Source: Bacillota bacterium (GTDB lineage Bacteria > Bacillota > Clostridia > Peptostreptococcales > Anaerovoracaceae). Taken from it: 64,000 nt of DNA. Below, piece by piece: positions 55,028 to 62,314 of the stretch. Within the stretch, counting starts at the first letter, position 1. Each line of letters starts with the position of its first letter. The notes below the pieces were generated by a model that did not search any database, had not been told where the DNA came from, and was given only the letters and a program-made list of their open reading frames with translations. Position numbers and translations under genes: made by a program. The stretch is from assembly GCA_017459895.1 (NCBI GenBank), contig JAFUCA010000002.1, positions 62,001 through 126,000 on the forward strand, written 5' to 3'.

Positions 55028-56278
55028 CTACAGCGGGATCACTTCCACCGTTTCTCCTTTTTTCAGTCCTTCTTTATCCGCCGGAATCATCACGTAGCCG
55101 TCGGCCTTCGACAGGACGCCGATCAACCCGGAAGCTCCCAGCAGGGGCCGGGCAAGATCATCGGGCGCAGGTCCGGTAGCTGCGGTATCCGCCGGAATCA
55201 GCTGCACCATCTGGCAGACCGTCCGGCCGCTTCCCCCCGGCACGTTGACCTCCATCCGGGCGAAGCGGCCGCGGGGGGGACAAACCCCCATCTTCTTCCG
55301 GAGCAGCCACAGCACCAGCAGATCAAACACCATCATGGCCGCGGCCGGATGTCCCGGGAGCCCGACCAGAAGCGTTCCCCTCGGCTCATCAAACCCCAGG
55401 ATCGTCGGCTTTCCCGGTTTGATCCGGATCCCATGGGTAAACACCCCCGGCGATGCCAGCGCGTCGATGGTCTGTGCCGTATAATCCGCCCGGCCTTTGC
55501 TGCTGCCGCCGCTTAAGACCACGATGTCGCTGTCTGCCGTCGCACCGGAAACTGCCTCCCGCAGCACCTGCGCATCGTCCGCAAGCCGCGCCATCCGGCG
55601 GACGGGGATCTGCCACCTTCCGCACTGGGCCGCAATGCCGTAGGTGTTAATATCATAAACCTGTCCGGGCTGTTTCGCCTCCCCCGGATCCACCAGCTCG
55701 TTTCCGGTGGACAGAATCGTGATGGAGGGCATCTCATATACGGACACCTGCCGCAGGCCGACCGAAGCCAGCACCCCGATGTCTGCCGGAGCAAGCCGCC
55801 TCCCTGCCTCCAGCAGCACCTCCCCGGCCCGGGCATCCTCGCCGGTCTGAATGACATTCCTTCCCGGGCTCACCGCGCTGTAGACCGCGATGGTCGCCGC
55901 ATCGAAGCTTTCCGCATGCTCCACCATGACCATGGCGTCCGCGCCCTCCGGCAGCATCCCTCCGGTGGGCACGTACATGCATTCCCCGGCAGAGATCTCT
56001 CCCGGCGCAGGATGACCAATGCTTACCTCGCCGCGCACCTCCAGAAAACAGGGGATGCTTTCCCCCGCGCCCTGGGTATCCTTCGCCCGCACCGCGTATC
56101 CATCCACCGTGGATTTCCTGAAGTCGGGCACATCAAGACCGGCCCGCACCGGCCGGGCCAGAACCCTGCCGCAAGCCTCCTCGATCGCGACATCCTCTGC
56201 CCGCAGTTCCAGCCTTTGGGCGGCGTGAAGCAGCTTCTGCCGCGCCTGCTCCAGGGTATCCGTCTCCAGAAACTTCAT
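55028..56278 (-). CDS. moeA: Molybdopterin molybdotransferase MoeA
   Basis: A 416-residue protein of normal length. DFRKSTVDGYAVRAKD is the substrate loop, with TILSTGNELVDPGEAKQPGQ, DIVVLSGGSSKGRADY and LLVGLPGHPAAAMMVFDLLV following. It inserts Mo or W into adenylylated molybdopterin. It begins 1 bp after mobB and precedes the MoeA-PBP gene by 14 bp. With the fused protein downstream and a third MoeA-like at 28 kb, the window has three family members. Confidence 0.96.
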   Translation of the reverse strand: MKFLETDTLEQARQKLLHAAQRLELRAEDVAIEEACGRVLARPVRAGLDVPDFRKSTVDGYAVRAKDTQGAGESIPCFLEVRGEVSIGHPAPGEISAGECMYVPTGGMLPEGADAMVMVEHAESFDAATIAVYSAVSPGRNVIQTGEDARAGEVLLEAGRRLAPADIGVLASVGLRQVSVYEMPSITILSTGNELVDPGEAKQPGQVYDINTYGIAAQCGRWQIPVRRMARLADDAQVLREAVSGATADSDIVVLSGGSSKGRADYTAQTIDALASPGVFTHGIRIKPGKPTILGFDEPRGTLLVGLPGHPAAAMMVFDLLVLWLLRKKMGVCPPRGRFARMEVNVPGGSGRTVCQMVQLIPADTAATGPAPDDLARPLLGASGLIGVLSKADGYVMIPADKEGLKKGETVEVIPL

Positions 56279-56279
56279 G

Positions 56280-56783
56280 TTACCTCCTCTGCTCCCATTC
56301 CGTCGCCTTCTCCTCGATCCGATCCGCCAGCGCGCTGATTTCCCGCGTGGCGTCGATCACCGGAAGGCCGTCGTACTCCGTCAGTTCCCCGGCAATGATC
56401 CCGGAAAACGCGATCGTGTTTTCATCCCGGCGCCGGTTCAGATCCTCCGTCGTCTTCCCGGTCACGATGTTTGCGATGGGCAGTCCCGTATCCCCCTCCG
56501 TCACCAGAAAATCCTCGTTATACAGATCCAGCAGATCCCGCACCTCGACCCGCCTCTGGAAGAGCACGTCGGTTTCGCGAAGTCCGGAAATGATCACCGT
56601 GGACGCGCCAGCCTTTGCATGACGCCAGCTGTCGGTGTTCTCCTGATCCATGGCGAACCCCTCAAAGTGCGTGTCCTTGGAACTGCCCACTGAATACCCC
56701 CGGCGGCACAGCTCCTCGATGATCCGCACGCAGGTGGTGGTTTTGCCGGTTTTCTTGAAACCCTTCACGGTAATGATCTTCAT
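56280..56783 (-). CDS. mobB: Molybdopterin-guanine dinucleotide biosynthesis protein MobB
   Basis: A 167-residue protein starting MKIITVKGFKKTGKTTTCVR, with a Walker A in GFKKTGKTT and the later DTHFEGFAMDQENTD and LVTEGDTGLPIANIVTGKTTED. MobB is a GTP-binding accessory to dinucleotide cofactor formation. The start at 56783 has GGGAGG at a good distance; the longer frame upstream overlaps the ThiF-like gene. A 13-mer copy lies inside. Confidence 0.9.
   Translation of the reverse strand: MKIITVKGFKKTGKTTTCVRIIEELCRRGYSVGSSKDTHFEGFAMDQENTDSWRHAKAGASTVIISGLRETDVLFQRRVEVRDLLDLYNEDFLVTEGDTGLPIANIVTGKTTEDLNRRRDENTIAFSGIIAGELTEYDGLPVIDATREISALADRIEEKATEWEQRR
56608..56620 (-). repeat. Dispersed 13-mer, copy 13 (exact)
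   Basis: Inside mobB; codes A-K-A-G. Confidence 0.85.
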
Positions 56784-56796
56784 TCCTCCAGCCTCC

Positions 56797-57804
56797 CTAC
56801 AGCCCGACGTACTCGGCGTACACCGCCTTCGCCTTGGCTTCCTCGGAAGTCCCGGAGACGATGGCCCGCCCGTCGGCAAACAGCTTGATCCCGTAGGCCC
56901 CGGTATCCAGATCCACCGTGAACCGCTTTCGCGTTACCTTCCCGCAGGACTCCCAGCGAGCGGCGATCTCATCAAAATCCACCGCTGCTGCCTGCGCCGG
57001 CACGATCTGCACTGCGTCCCTTCCGCAAAGGCTGGCGCTCTGGCTTCCGCTGACCTTGCCGTAATACTGATATTCGCCGCGGCCGCAGACCGGACAGTCC
57101 GGATTCTTCGTCACCTCCAGCGCGTCGAACTCGTTGTTCCAGAGATCAAAGGCCAGGAGCGTGCGCCGCACATCCGGGGAGCCGGTCAGAATCTTGATCG
57201 CTTCCGTGCACTGAATGGAGGCTACGATGGAGGTCAGCGTGCCCAGCACTCCCGCCGTCGCGCAGGTCTCTCCGTCCGGGACCTGCTCGTCGAACATACA
57301 GTGATAGCAGGGCGCATCCCCGCCGGGCAGAACATTCATGGTCATCCCGTAGGATGCCAGCGCGCCGCCGTAGATCCAGGGCTTGCCCAGTGCGTGACAG
57401 GCTTCATTGATGAGCAGCCGGATCTCCACGTTGTCGGTGGCGTCGATGACCAGATCCACATCCTCGATCAGCCCTGTGATGTTGCCGCTGTTCACATCGG
57501 CAATGACCGGCTCGATGGTGATCTCTGAATTGATCTGTCCCAGAAGCTCCGCTGCCGCTGCCGCCTTCGGGGTCTGCTCCCGGGCATCCTGCTCCCGGTA
57601 GAGCATCTGCCGCTGCAGGTTGGACAGCTCCACGTAGTCCCGGTCGATGATCCGCAGAAATCCGATGCCGGCCCGCGCCAGCAGATTGGCCGAAGCGCTG
57701 CCCAGCGCCCCCAGGCCGATGACACACACGCGGCTTGCCAGCAGCTTCTGCTGGCCCTCCGCTCCGATTCCGAAAAACGCTTCCTGTCTGGAATACCGTT
57801 CCAT
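56797..57804 (-). CDS. ThiF/MoeB-family adenylyltransferase
   Basis: A 335-residue E1-like enzyme. Nucleotide loop CVIGLGALGSASANLLARAG, R-x(n)-D in RDYVELSNLQRQMLYREQD, catalytic Cys in DGETCATAGVLG, and zinc cysteines CYHC and CPVC. It activates the C-terminal glycine of a sulfur carrier; the MoaD-like gene 314 bp upstream ends in Gly-Gly and is the obvious client. A C-terminal extension of about 70 residues is not in E. coli MoeB. An 11-base motif copy (57025-57035) is inside. Confidence 0.93.
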   Translation of the reverse strand: MERYSRQEAFFGIGAEGQQKLLASRVCVIGLGALGSASANLLARAGIGFLRIIDRDYVELSNLQRQMLYREQDAREQTPKAAAAAELLGQINSEITIEPVIADVNSGNITGLIEDVDLVIDATDNVEIRLLINEACHALGKPWIYGGALASYGMTMNVLPGGDAPCYHCMFDEQVPDGETCATAGVLGTLTSIVASIQCTEAIKILTGSPDVRRTLLAFDLWNNEFDALEVTKNPDCPVCGRGEYQYYGKVSGSQSASLCGRDAVQIVPAQAAAVDFDEIAARWESCGKVTRKRFTVDLDTGAYGIKLFADGRAIVSGTSEEAKAKAVYAEYVGL

Positions 57805-57902
57805 AGTCTCCCTCCCGGCCGCAGGCCTGCGGCCGTTTCCTGATAGCGCGAAGGAGCCCCGAATGCGGGCTCCTCCTCACGAATTGCATGATGATGTACG
57901 GT

Positions 57903-58070
57903 CTACTTCTCTTTGATCTCGATCGTAACGTCCATCCCTTCTTCATATCCCTTCAGTGTCTTCACCAGACCCAGGACCGTCTCCTGAATGATGGCCTCGA
58001 CGAAGGGAACCATCGGCACATCCTCGCCGTTGAATTTCAAAACAAGATCCTTCTCTCCCGCTTCTTTCAT
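57903..58070 (-). CDS. Small hypothetical protein in the AOR operon
   Basis: A 55-residue protein starting MKEAGEKDLVLKFNGEDVPMVPF and ending VTIEIKEK. It has AAAGGA about 11 bp upstream of ATG 58070. It resembles no family I can name. Its place between the MoaD-like and ThiF-like genes suggests a role in the same cofactor path. Between it and the ThiF-like gene are two hairpins (GGCCGCAGGCCTGCGGCC and GGAGCCC/GGGCTCC, 57812-57876). Confidence 0.6.
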   Translation of the reverse strand: MKEAGEKDLVLKFNGEDVPMVPFVEAIIQETVLGLVKTLKGYEEGMDVTIEIKEK

Positions 58071-58117
58071 GTTTCTGTTTATCCTTTCTGCTCCCGCGGC
58101 CCGCCGGGCCCGGTCGC

Positions 58118-58357
58118 TCAGCCTCCCGATACCTGGGACCAGGCCTTCAGCTCGTCGCCTTCCTCCAGCCGGTCGTAGATCATGCAGCGCATGCCGTTTC
58201 GCACGACGAATCCGAACCGGGGAATCTCCCGGTAATTCATGCCGATGCACTGCAGCGCCTCATCGCAGGTGCAGCCGTCCGGCACCTCGACGATGCGGTA
58301 CTCCTCGCCGGGCATGTATTTTTTCAGCGTGCCGCGCATGGTGATTTTGATCTTCAT
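58118..58357 (-). CDS. MoaD/ThiS-family sulfur carrier protein
   Basis: A 79-residue beta-grasp protein starting MKIKITMRGTLKKYMPGEEY and ending QVSGG. The C-terminal Gly-Gly is the site of thiocarboxylate formation. It probably supplies the dithiolene sulfur of the pterin cofactor of the aldehyde ferredoxin oxidoreductase next to it, after activation by the ThiF-like enzyme. No MoaE is in the window. Confidence 0.88.
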   Translation of the reverse strand: MKIKITMRGTLKKYMPGEEYRIVEVPDGCTCDEALQCIGMNYREIPRFGFVVRNGMRCMIYDRLEEGDELKAWSQVSGG

Positions 58358-58415
58358 GTTCCGTAGCCCTCCCGGCTATAGTGTATCACAGATTTTCCTT
58401 CCCAAAAAGCAGGAA

Positions 58416-58439
58416 GTGCCCCGGCGCCGGCCGGGGCAC
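58416..58439 (-). terminator. GC hairpin between AOR and MoaD-like genes
   Basis: A perfect 10-bp stem, GTGCCCCGGC/GCCGGGGCAC with a 4-base loop, 15 bp after the AOR stop. On the minus strand a T5 follows after 7 bases. It probably terminates part of the transcripts, so AOR and its ferredoxin are made in excess over cofactor enzymes, or it stabilises the AOR mRNA end. Confidence 0.65.
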
Positions 58440-58453
58440 GAATGAATTGCCGT

Positions 58454-60235
58454 TTACAGTTCGTCGAGCATCGTCTGCGGCAGGCATCCGTTCTCATCCC
58501 AGCCCATGATCTCATAGTACTGGCTGAGCATATCCTGGAAGCCCTCCTCGGTCATGACCTGGCCGTCCGCCGGGCCGCCCTTCAGCGGATCCTTGAACAG
58601 CCGCTGCGGAACCACGTCGTGCTCACGGGTGAATCCTTCTCTCTGGTTGAAGGCGCGTCCGATGTTCAGGACTCTGCGTCCGACGGTGCTCATATCCTCT
58701 TCGGTCCATTCCTTGCCGGTGATCAGGGTCAGCAGCTCTGCCATGATGGCGTAGTCCACCGATCCCCAGAGGTCGCACAGGCAGCAGGAGAACTTGATGG
58801 CGTTGAACTCGCCCAGATCGTACAGGACCTGTCCCTTGCCCTCGTGGGTGTACGGCGGGCAGGATGCCTCGAAGACTTCCTCGTTCGCCGTGTAGGAACG
58901 CATGTGGCAGGCACCCCGGTCGGATACCGCATAGGATGCCGCCATGCCGAAGCTGCCGCGGGGTTCGTACTGCGGGAACTCCAGACCCTTCGAATGCATC
59001 GCGAAGTCCGTACCGCCCCACTTCTCGGAAGCGACCTTGACGCCGTCCGCCAGCTCCGCGCCTTCGCCGCGGCGGTAAGCCATATCCTTAATGATCTGAA
59101 TCATTTCCTCTTCGTTGCCGAAGTGAACGCCGAAATCGTGAATGCCCTTCTCCGCCATCTCCATCGCCCAGGCGACGGTAACGCCGGTGCTGATGGAGTC
59201 CATGCCCAGATCATCGACGACCTGGTTGTAGCGGACGTTGTGCTCGATGCTGACGATGTCGCACTGCGGGCCGGAGGCCGCTGTGGTCTCGTATTCCGGA
59301 CCTTCGCAGATCGCATCCCCAACGCGCATGAAGTTGCCGCAGCCGAGGCCGCAGGAACCGCAGCCCCGCTTGCCCAGACGGTATTTCTTCATGACAGCGC
59401 CGTTGTATTTATCCCAGTTGACGTCGGTCGCAGCGCTGAAGTTGTGCGCCGGCAGGATGCCGCCGTCGTTGCAGGCCTCGAGGAACGCGTAGGTACCTTC
59501 GTCGAACACGTACTCGTTGTCCTCGGACAGGCAGTTCTCGTGGAAGATCTCCAGGATCCGGTCGGTGGCTTCCTTGATGTTCGGAAGCTTCAGACCCTTG
59601 GTCCCCTTGATCAGGATGGCCTTGAGCTTCTTGCTGCCCATGACGGCGCCGATGCCGCCGCGGCCGGCCTGACGGTAGTAGTCGCTGTTGATGCAGGAGA
59701 TGAAGTTCAGGTTCTCTCCTGCCGGACCGATGGACAGCACGCTGTACTCCGTACCGTATTCATCGATCAGGATCTTCTCCGCTTCATGGGAGGTCTTGCC
59801 CCACAGATGATCCGCATCGTGAAAGGTGATCTCGTCGTCCTCGATCACGATGTAGGAGGGCTTATCCATCTGTCCCTCGAATACGACTATGTCGTATCCG
59901 GCAAACTTCAGCCGGATGCCGGCGTGACCGCCGATGGAGCAGTCGTTCATGGTCCCCGTCGCCGGAGACTTGGCCGCTACGGACAGCTTGCCGGAGCACG
60001 GGATCGGTGTTCCGGTCATCGGTCCGGTGGTCAGATACAGGTTGTTCTCGGGTCCCAGCGGGTCGATTCCCGGCTTCATGTCCTCGTACATGTAACGGAT
60101 GGCCAGGCCCTTGGATCCGACGTATTTCTCAGCGAACTCCATGTTCAGGGGTTCGGTTCTGGTTGTTCTGTTCGTACAGTCGATGCGCAGCACCTTGTCC
60201 TGATATGCGCTCATTCTTTCTGTCACAGCAGTCAC
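58454..60235 (-). CDS. Aldehyde ferredoxin oxidoreductase (tungsten or molybdenum pterin enzyme)
   Basis: A 593-residue protein of AOR length. The N-terminal domain starts YQDKVLRIDCTNRTTRTEPL and has GGHAGIRLKFAGYDIVVFEG and the pterin-contacting RQAGRGGIGAVMGSKKLKAI. Cluster cysteines: CGSCGLGC (CxxCxxxC, near residue 285) and a distal Cys in FSCCLCDLW. AOR enzymes oxidise aldehydes to acids, or reduce acids, with ferredoxin and a bis-pterin W or Mo centre. The sub-type (AOR, FOR, BamB-like and so on) cannot be set by eye. It follows its polyferredoxin by 3 bp. Confidence 0.95.
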   Translation of the reverse strand: MTAVTERMSAYQDKVLRIDCTNRTTRTEPLNMEFAEKYVGSKGLAIRYMYEDMKPGIDPLGPENNLYLTTGPMTGTPIPCSGKLSVAAKSPATGTMNDCSIGGHAGIRLKFAGYDIVVFEGQMDKPSYIVIEDDEITFHDADHLWGKTSHEAEKILIDEYGTEYSVLSIGPAGENLNFISCINSDYYRQAGRGGIGAVMGSKKLKAILIKGTKGLKLPNIKEATDRILEIFHENCLSEDNEYVFDEGTYAFLEACNDGGILPAHNFSAATDVNWDKYNGAVMKKYRLGKRGCGSCGLGCGNFMRVGDAICEGPEYETTAASGPQCDIVSIEHNVRYNQVVDDLGMDSISTGVTVAWAMEMAEKGIHDFGVHFGNEEEMIQIIKDMAYRRGEGAELADGVKVASEKWGGTDFAMHSKGLEFPQYEPRGSFGMAASYAVSDRGACHMRSYTANEEVFEASCPPYTHEGKGQVLYDLGEFNAIKFSCCLCDLWGSVDYAIMAELLTLITGKEWTEEDMSTVGRRVLNIGRAFNQREGFTREHDVVPQRLFKDPLKGGPADGQVMTEEGFQDMLSQYYEIMGWDENGCLPQTMLDEL

Positions 60236-60238
60236 CTC

Positions 60239-60634
60239 CTATTCAAACGTCAGGGCGCCGTGCGGGCACGCCTTGACACAGTTCGGATCGCCTTCGCAGG
60301 TGTCGCAGATGTACGCCATTTTATCGCGGATCCGCACGACATGCTTCGGGCACTTCTTCGCGCAGAGGCCGCAGCCTTTGCACTTCTCGGCATCCACGTG
60401 GATCCAGCCGTTGTCCATGTCGATCGCATCGAAGGGGCACGCCTTCATGCACATGCCGCAGAGGATGCAGTAGTCGTCGATGTACTTCAGAGATCCGTCA
60501 TCGTAGCATGTCTCGATGGCCAGTCTCGCCTTCGAGGGATTGTATTCCCCCTCCTTATAGGCGGAGCAGACCTGCGAACACAGCTGGCACCCGATGCAGA
60601 GTGCTTTCTTGAATTTCAACCGTTTTGTCGCCAT
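60239..60634 (-). CDS. Four-cluster polyferredoxin, AOR electron-transfer subunit
   Basis: A 131-residue protein with four cysteine sets: CIGCQLCSQVC, CILCGMCMKAC, CKGCGLCAKKC and CDTCEGDPNCVKAC, each able to hold a [4Fe-4S] cluster. Such AorA-like subunits pass electrons between the tungsten enzyme and ferredoxin or NADH partners. It is the first gene of the long operon after the structured leader. A natural near-match of the dispersed motif (60371-60382) lies in a cluster-coding region and is likely just codon choice. Confidence 0.95.
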   Translation of the reverse strand: MATKRLKFKKALCIGCQLCSQVCSAYKEGEYNPSKARLAIETCYDDGSLKYIDDYCILCGMCMKACPFDAIDMDNGWIHVDAEKCKGCGLCAKKCPKHVVRIRDKMAYICDTCEGDPNCVKACPHGALTFE

Positions 60635-60698
60635 AGTTCCATCTCCCTTAATTTACATATAAATCCTTTTGCATGTTTCTGGGCCTTCGCCGGCAAAC

Positions 60699-60733
60699 AA
60701 AAAAGCAAAGGCAAACCAGACGGTCTCCTTTGC
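60699..60733 (-). terminator. Intrinsic terminator in the AOR operon leader
   Basis: In minus-strand RNA, a stem of GCAAAGG-AGACC and GGTTT-G-CCTTTGC (60705-60733) with one bulged G is followed by six U (60699-60704). It sits after the promoter and before the first gene, so it must be an attenuator. Confidence 0.9.
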
Positions 60734-60816
60734 GCAATGGCGGGCTCCGGGATCGCTCCCGAAACCTATCGCTCTAACCGGCACGCCCCGCGTGTCGAGA
60801 AAGAGTCGGAGTCTTC
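60734..60816 (-). promoter_or_regulatory. Structured leader (candidate riboswitch) of the AOR/molybdopterin operon
   Basis: The about 80-nt RNA between transcription start and terminator has several helices: CACGC/GCGTG hairpin (60782-60794), CUCU/AGAG enclosing it (60802-60805 with 60772-60775), a CGGGA/UCCCG hairpin capped by a GCGA tetraloop (60748-60761), and CUCC/GGAG (60808-60811 with 60745-60748) that could close the whole. With the terminator this looks like a metabolite-sensing attenuator. A molybdenum- or tungsten-cofactor riboswitch is the natural guess, but I cannot match it to the Moco consensus from memory. Confidence 0.6.
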
Positions 60817-60823
60817 TTACGTT

Positions 60824-60852
60824 ATTATATGGCATCGCCGGGGCAATTGCAA
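60824..60852 (-). promoter_or_regulatory. Promoter of the AOR/molybdopterin operon
   Basis: TTGCAA (60847-60852), 17-bp spacer, TATAAT (60824-60829), followed by the structured leader. A 13-mer copy lies 10 bp upstream of the -35 box. Confidence 0.75.
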
Positions 60853-60861
60853 TGGATTTTT

Positions 60862-60874
60862 ATGCAAAGGCTGG
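60862..60874 (+). repeat. Dispersed 13-mer, copy 14 (exact)
   Basis: Intergenic copy just upstream of the AOR operon promoter. It is flanked by a hairpin-forming GGAGCC/GGCTCC (60873-60888). Confidence 0.85.
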
Positions 60875-61010
60875 AGCCTTGATGGCTCCTGGTTGCTGTT
60901 CACACATCGCCTGCGAGATGCAATGACTTGCCCGATTCCGTCCAATAGCAACGACATTACAAGCACTTTTGATGCTTGCGGATCGAAAACTCGTATATCT
61001 TAGAATGCTT

Positions 61011-61059
61011 TCGGGACAAATCCTCGATTTCAAACATCAGCCAATGGGATTTGTCCCGA
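61011..61059. repeat. Isolated dyad with 13-bp perfect arms
   Basis: TCGGGACAAATCC (61011-61023) and its exact complement (61047-61059), with a 23-bp loop. It overlaps the end of a doubtful small ORF. Arm layout is like one unit of the arrays. Confidence 0.85.
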
Positions 61060-61239
61060 TAATCTATATTTTATGAGTTCGATTGGACCGAGACAGAGCA
61101 TACGGATCGAACTGGCGAAATAAATGCGGCATTTCGTTCCGTCATCATCAAAACAGCTAAATTTTGCTTTCGTTTCGTACCACCCACGCCTGAGCCTGGC
61201 GACCGTCTGAAAAGTAACGTCTCCTGCTTCTATCTGCAC
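61030..61239 (-). CDS. Possible small protein, unrecognised
   Basis: A 69-codon frame from GTG 61239 (AAGGA 8-10 bp upstream) reading MQIEAGDVTFQTVARLRRGW and ending SGQIPLADV. Base composition is more AT-rich than the neighbours. No family is recognised. Its 3' end overlaps the 13-bp dyad, which argues against it being a conserved gene. It could be a decayed fragment or chance. Confidence 0.3.
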   Translation of the reverse strand: MQIEAGDVTFQTVARLRRGWYETKAKFSCFDDDGTKCRIYFASSIRMLCLGPIELIKYRLSGQIPLADV

Positions 61240-61488
61240 TGTAGTTTTTCCTTTGATCTGACCTGCTGATCAGTACTCTCCGGGATTGCAGGGGGTATAT
61301 CGGTGTGTTACTGTAATCTGAGTCCATCCAGCTTTTTCAAATCAGTAAATTCTTGACATTTCACTGAACAACATCCCTTAAACGCATCATTTGTTCAGTG
61401 CTCCCAGCCTTTTCGAGCGGCGCACCCACGCCCGGGGAGGGGGTGTGCTGGTAAATGAGACTTACGCCGGATACGAACATCCTCGCTG
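61240..61488. other. Intergenic stretch with one dyad
   Basis: It holds the dyad at 61362-61400 and a broken 13-mer (CCAGCCTTTTC near 61404). I see no gene. Confidence 0.5.
61362..61400. repeat. Isolated dyad with 10-bp perfect arms
   Basis: CACTGAACAA (61362-61371) and TTGTTCAGTG (61391-61400), 19-bp loop, 39 bp overall. A TTGACA lies 9 bp upstream (61353-61358) on the plus strand. Confidence 0.8.
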
Positions 61489-62019
61489 TCACTCAATCTC
61501 CAGCCTCTGCACCATCCTGACCCAGTAGGCGGAGTCGGACTCGGGGATGATGATCCGCAGGGGGGCGTCTTCCTCGCCGAGGGGCGCTCCGTCGATACCG
61601 AAGGCCAGAATGATGTCGTTGCTCTCCAGCACCCGGCGGTCCAGTTTGGCGTCGTACTCATCCCGGGCAAAGACCCGGACGCTGTCGATCTGCTCCTGGG
61701 ACATGCCAAACTGACGGAGCACCGTGTCCAGCGTCGGCCCGGTGGCCCGGACCTTGCCGATCTTGTCGCTGGTGCTCTCGGTCTTCACGGTGACGCAGTC
61801 CATTTCCTTCAGATCAGCGACGGTCAGGGTGATGTCGTCATCGGTGATGCCGGTCAGTGTGATCGTTTCATCCGCGTATCCGGAGATATCGATGTCGTCC
61901 GCCCCGCAGCCGCTCATGCAAAGGCTGGCGAATCCCAGGATCAGCGCCAGCGCGGCCGCAGCAAAGCCTGCGCCGGCCCGCCTCTTCCGGGCCGGCTTTT
62001 GATTACTCTTCCACCACAT
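61489..62019 (-). CDS. Lipoprotein with sulfite-oxidase-fold-like domain
   Basis: A 176-residue protein. A basic N-terminus and hydrophobic segment end in a lipobox (CMSGC, Cys about 38). The domain (TLTGITDDDITLTVADLKEM, GPTLDTVLRQFGMSQEQIDSVRVFARDEYDA, ending YWVRMVQRLEIE) resembles the molybdopterin-binding fold of sulfite oxidase-type proteins in its short, non-catalytic form; no catalytic Cys is seen. It overlaps the DUF2149 gene by 17 bp and so belongs to the channel module. Confidence 0.7.
   Translation of the reverse strand: MWWKSNQKPARKRRAGAGFAAAALALILGFASLCMSGCGADDIDISGYADETITLTGITDDDITLTVADLKEMDCVTVKTESTSDKIGKVRATGPTLDTVLRQFGMSQEQIDSVRVFARDEYDAKLDRRVLESNDIILAFGIDGAPLGEEDAPLRIIIPESDSAYWVRMVQRLEIE
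61916..61928 (+). repeat. Dispersed 13-mer, copy 15 (exact)
   Basis: Inside the lipoprotein gene, coding S-L-C-M immediately before the lipobox Cys. Confidence 0.85.
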
Positions 62020-62314
62020 AGTACTTCCCCGTCTTCGGATCCTGGTAGACCCGGCCCATATCCTTCAGATCCTCGGTGACCGCCGCGTCCTCCTCGACGG
62101 TGTCTCCGATGTTTTCCACCTCGTAGCGCACGTCCTGGTGCGTGATCTCCCCGGTCTCACTGACGTTCACATTCCAGCTGATGATCAGCGCCAGCAGCAG
62201 CCCGCAGGCAAACACCAGCATGGCATCCGCCATGTTGCCCACGCCCTCCATCGGGCTGAAGTCCTCGGATAGCTCCTTCATCCGGAAGTTCTTGTTTCCC
62301 GCGTCCATCCTCAT
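62003..62314 (-). CDS. DUF2149 protein, ExbD/TolR-like partner (copy 2)
   Basis: A 103-residue protein. DFSPMEGVGNMADAMLVFAC and the following helix are almost the same as in copy 1 (24781-25098), including the Asp at the membrane edge; the outside half differs but ends alike (DPKTGKYYVVEE). It overlaps the channel gene by 4 bp and the lipoprotein gene by 17 bp. Confidence 0.82.
   Translation of the reverse strand: MRMDAGNKNFRMKELSEDFSPMEGVGNMADAMLVFACGLLLALIISWNVNVSETGEITHQDVRYEVENIGDTVEEDAAVTEDLKDMGRVYQDPKTGKYYVVEE

Noticed and set aside
60371..60382. Further copy of the dispersed motif in the polyferredoxin gene
   Set aside because: The match is to codons of a cluster-binding CKGC motif and lacks the terminal G; likely coincidence of required amino acids.
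60740..60812. tRNA gene on the minus strand
   Set aside because: A stretch GCCGGTTAGAGCG resembles a tRNA D-loop and a GGGAGCGATCCC hairpin resembles a T-arm, but there is no anticodon arm and no acceptor pairing, and the element sits between a promoter and a terminator.
58442..61003. Long plus-strand frame of about 850 codons
   Set aside because: It is antisense to the AOR and ferredoxin genes, which have unmistakable cysteine motifs; it arises from GC-rich codon bias on the coding strand.
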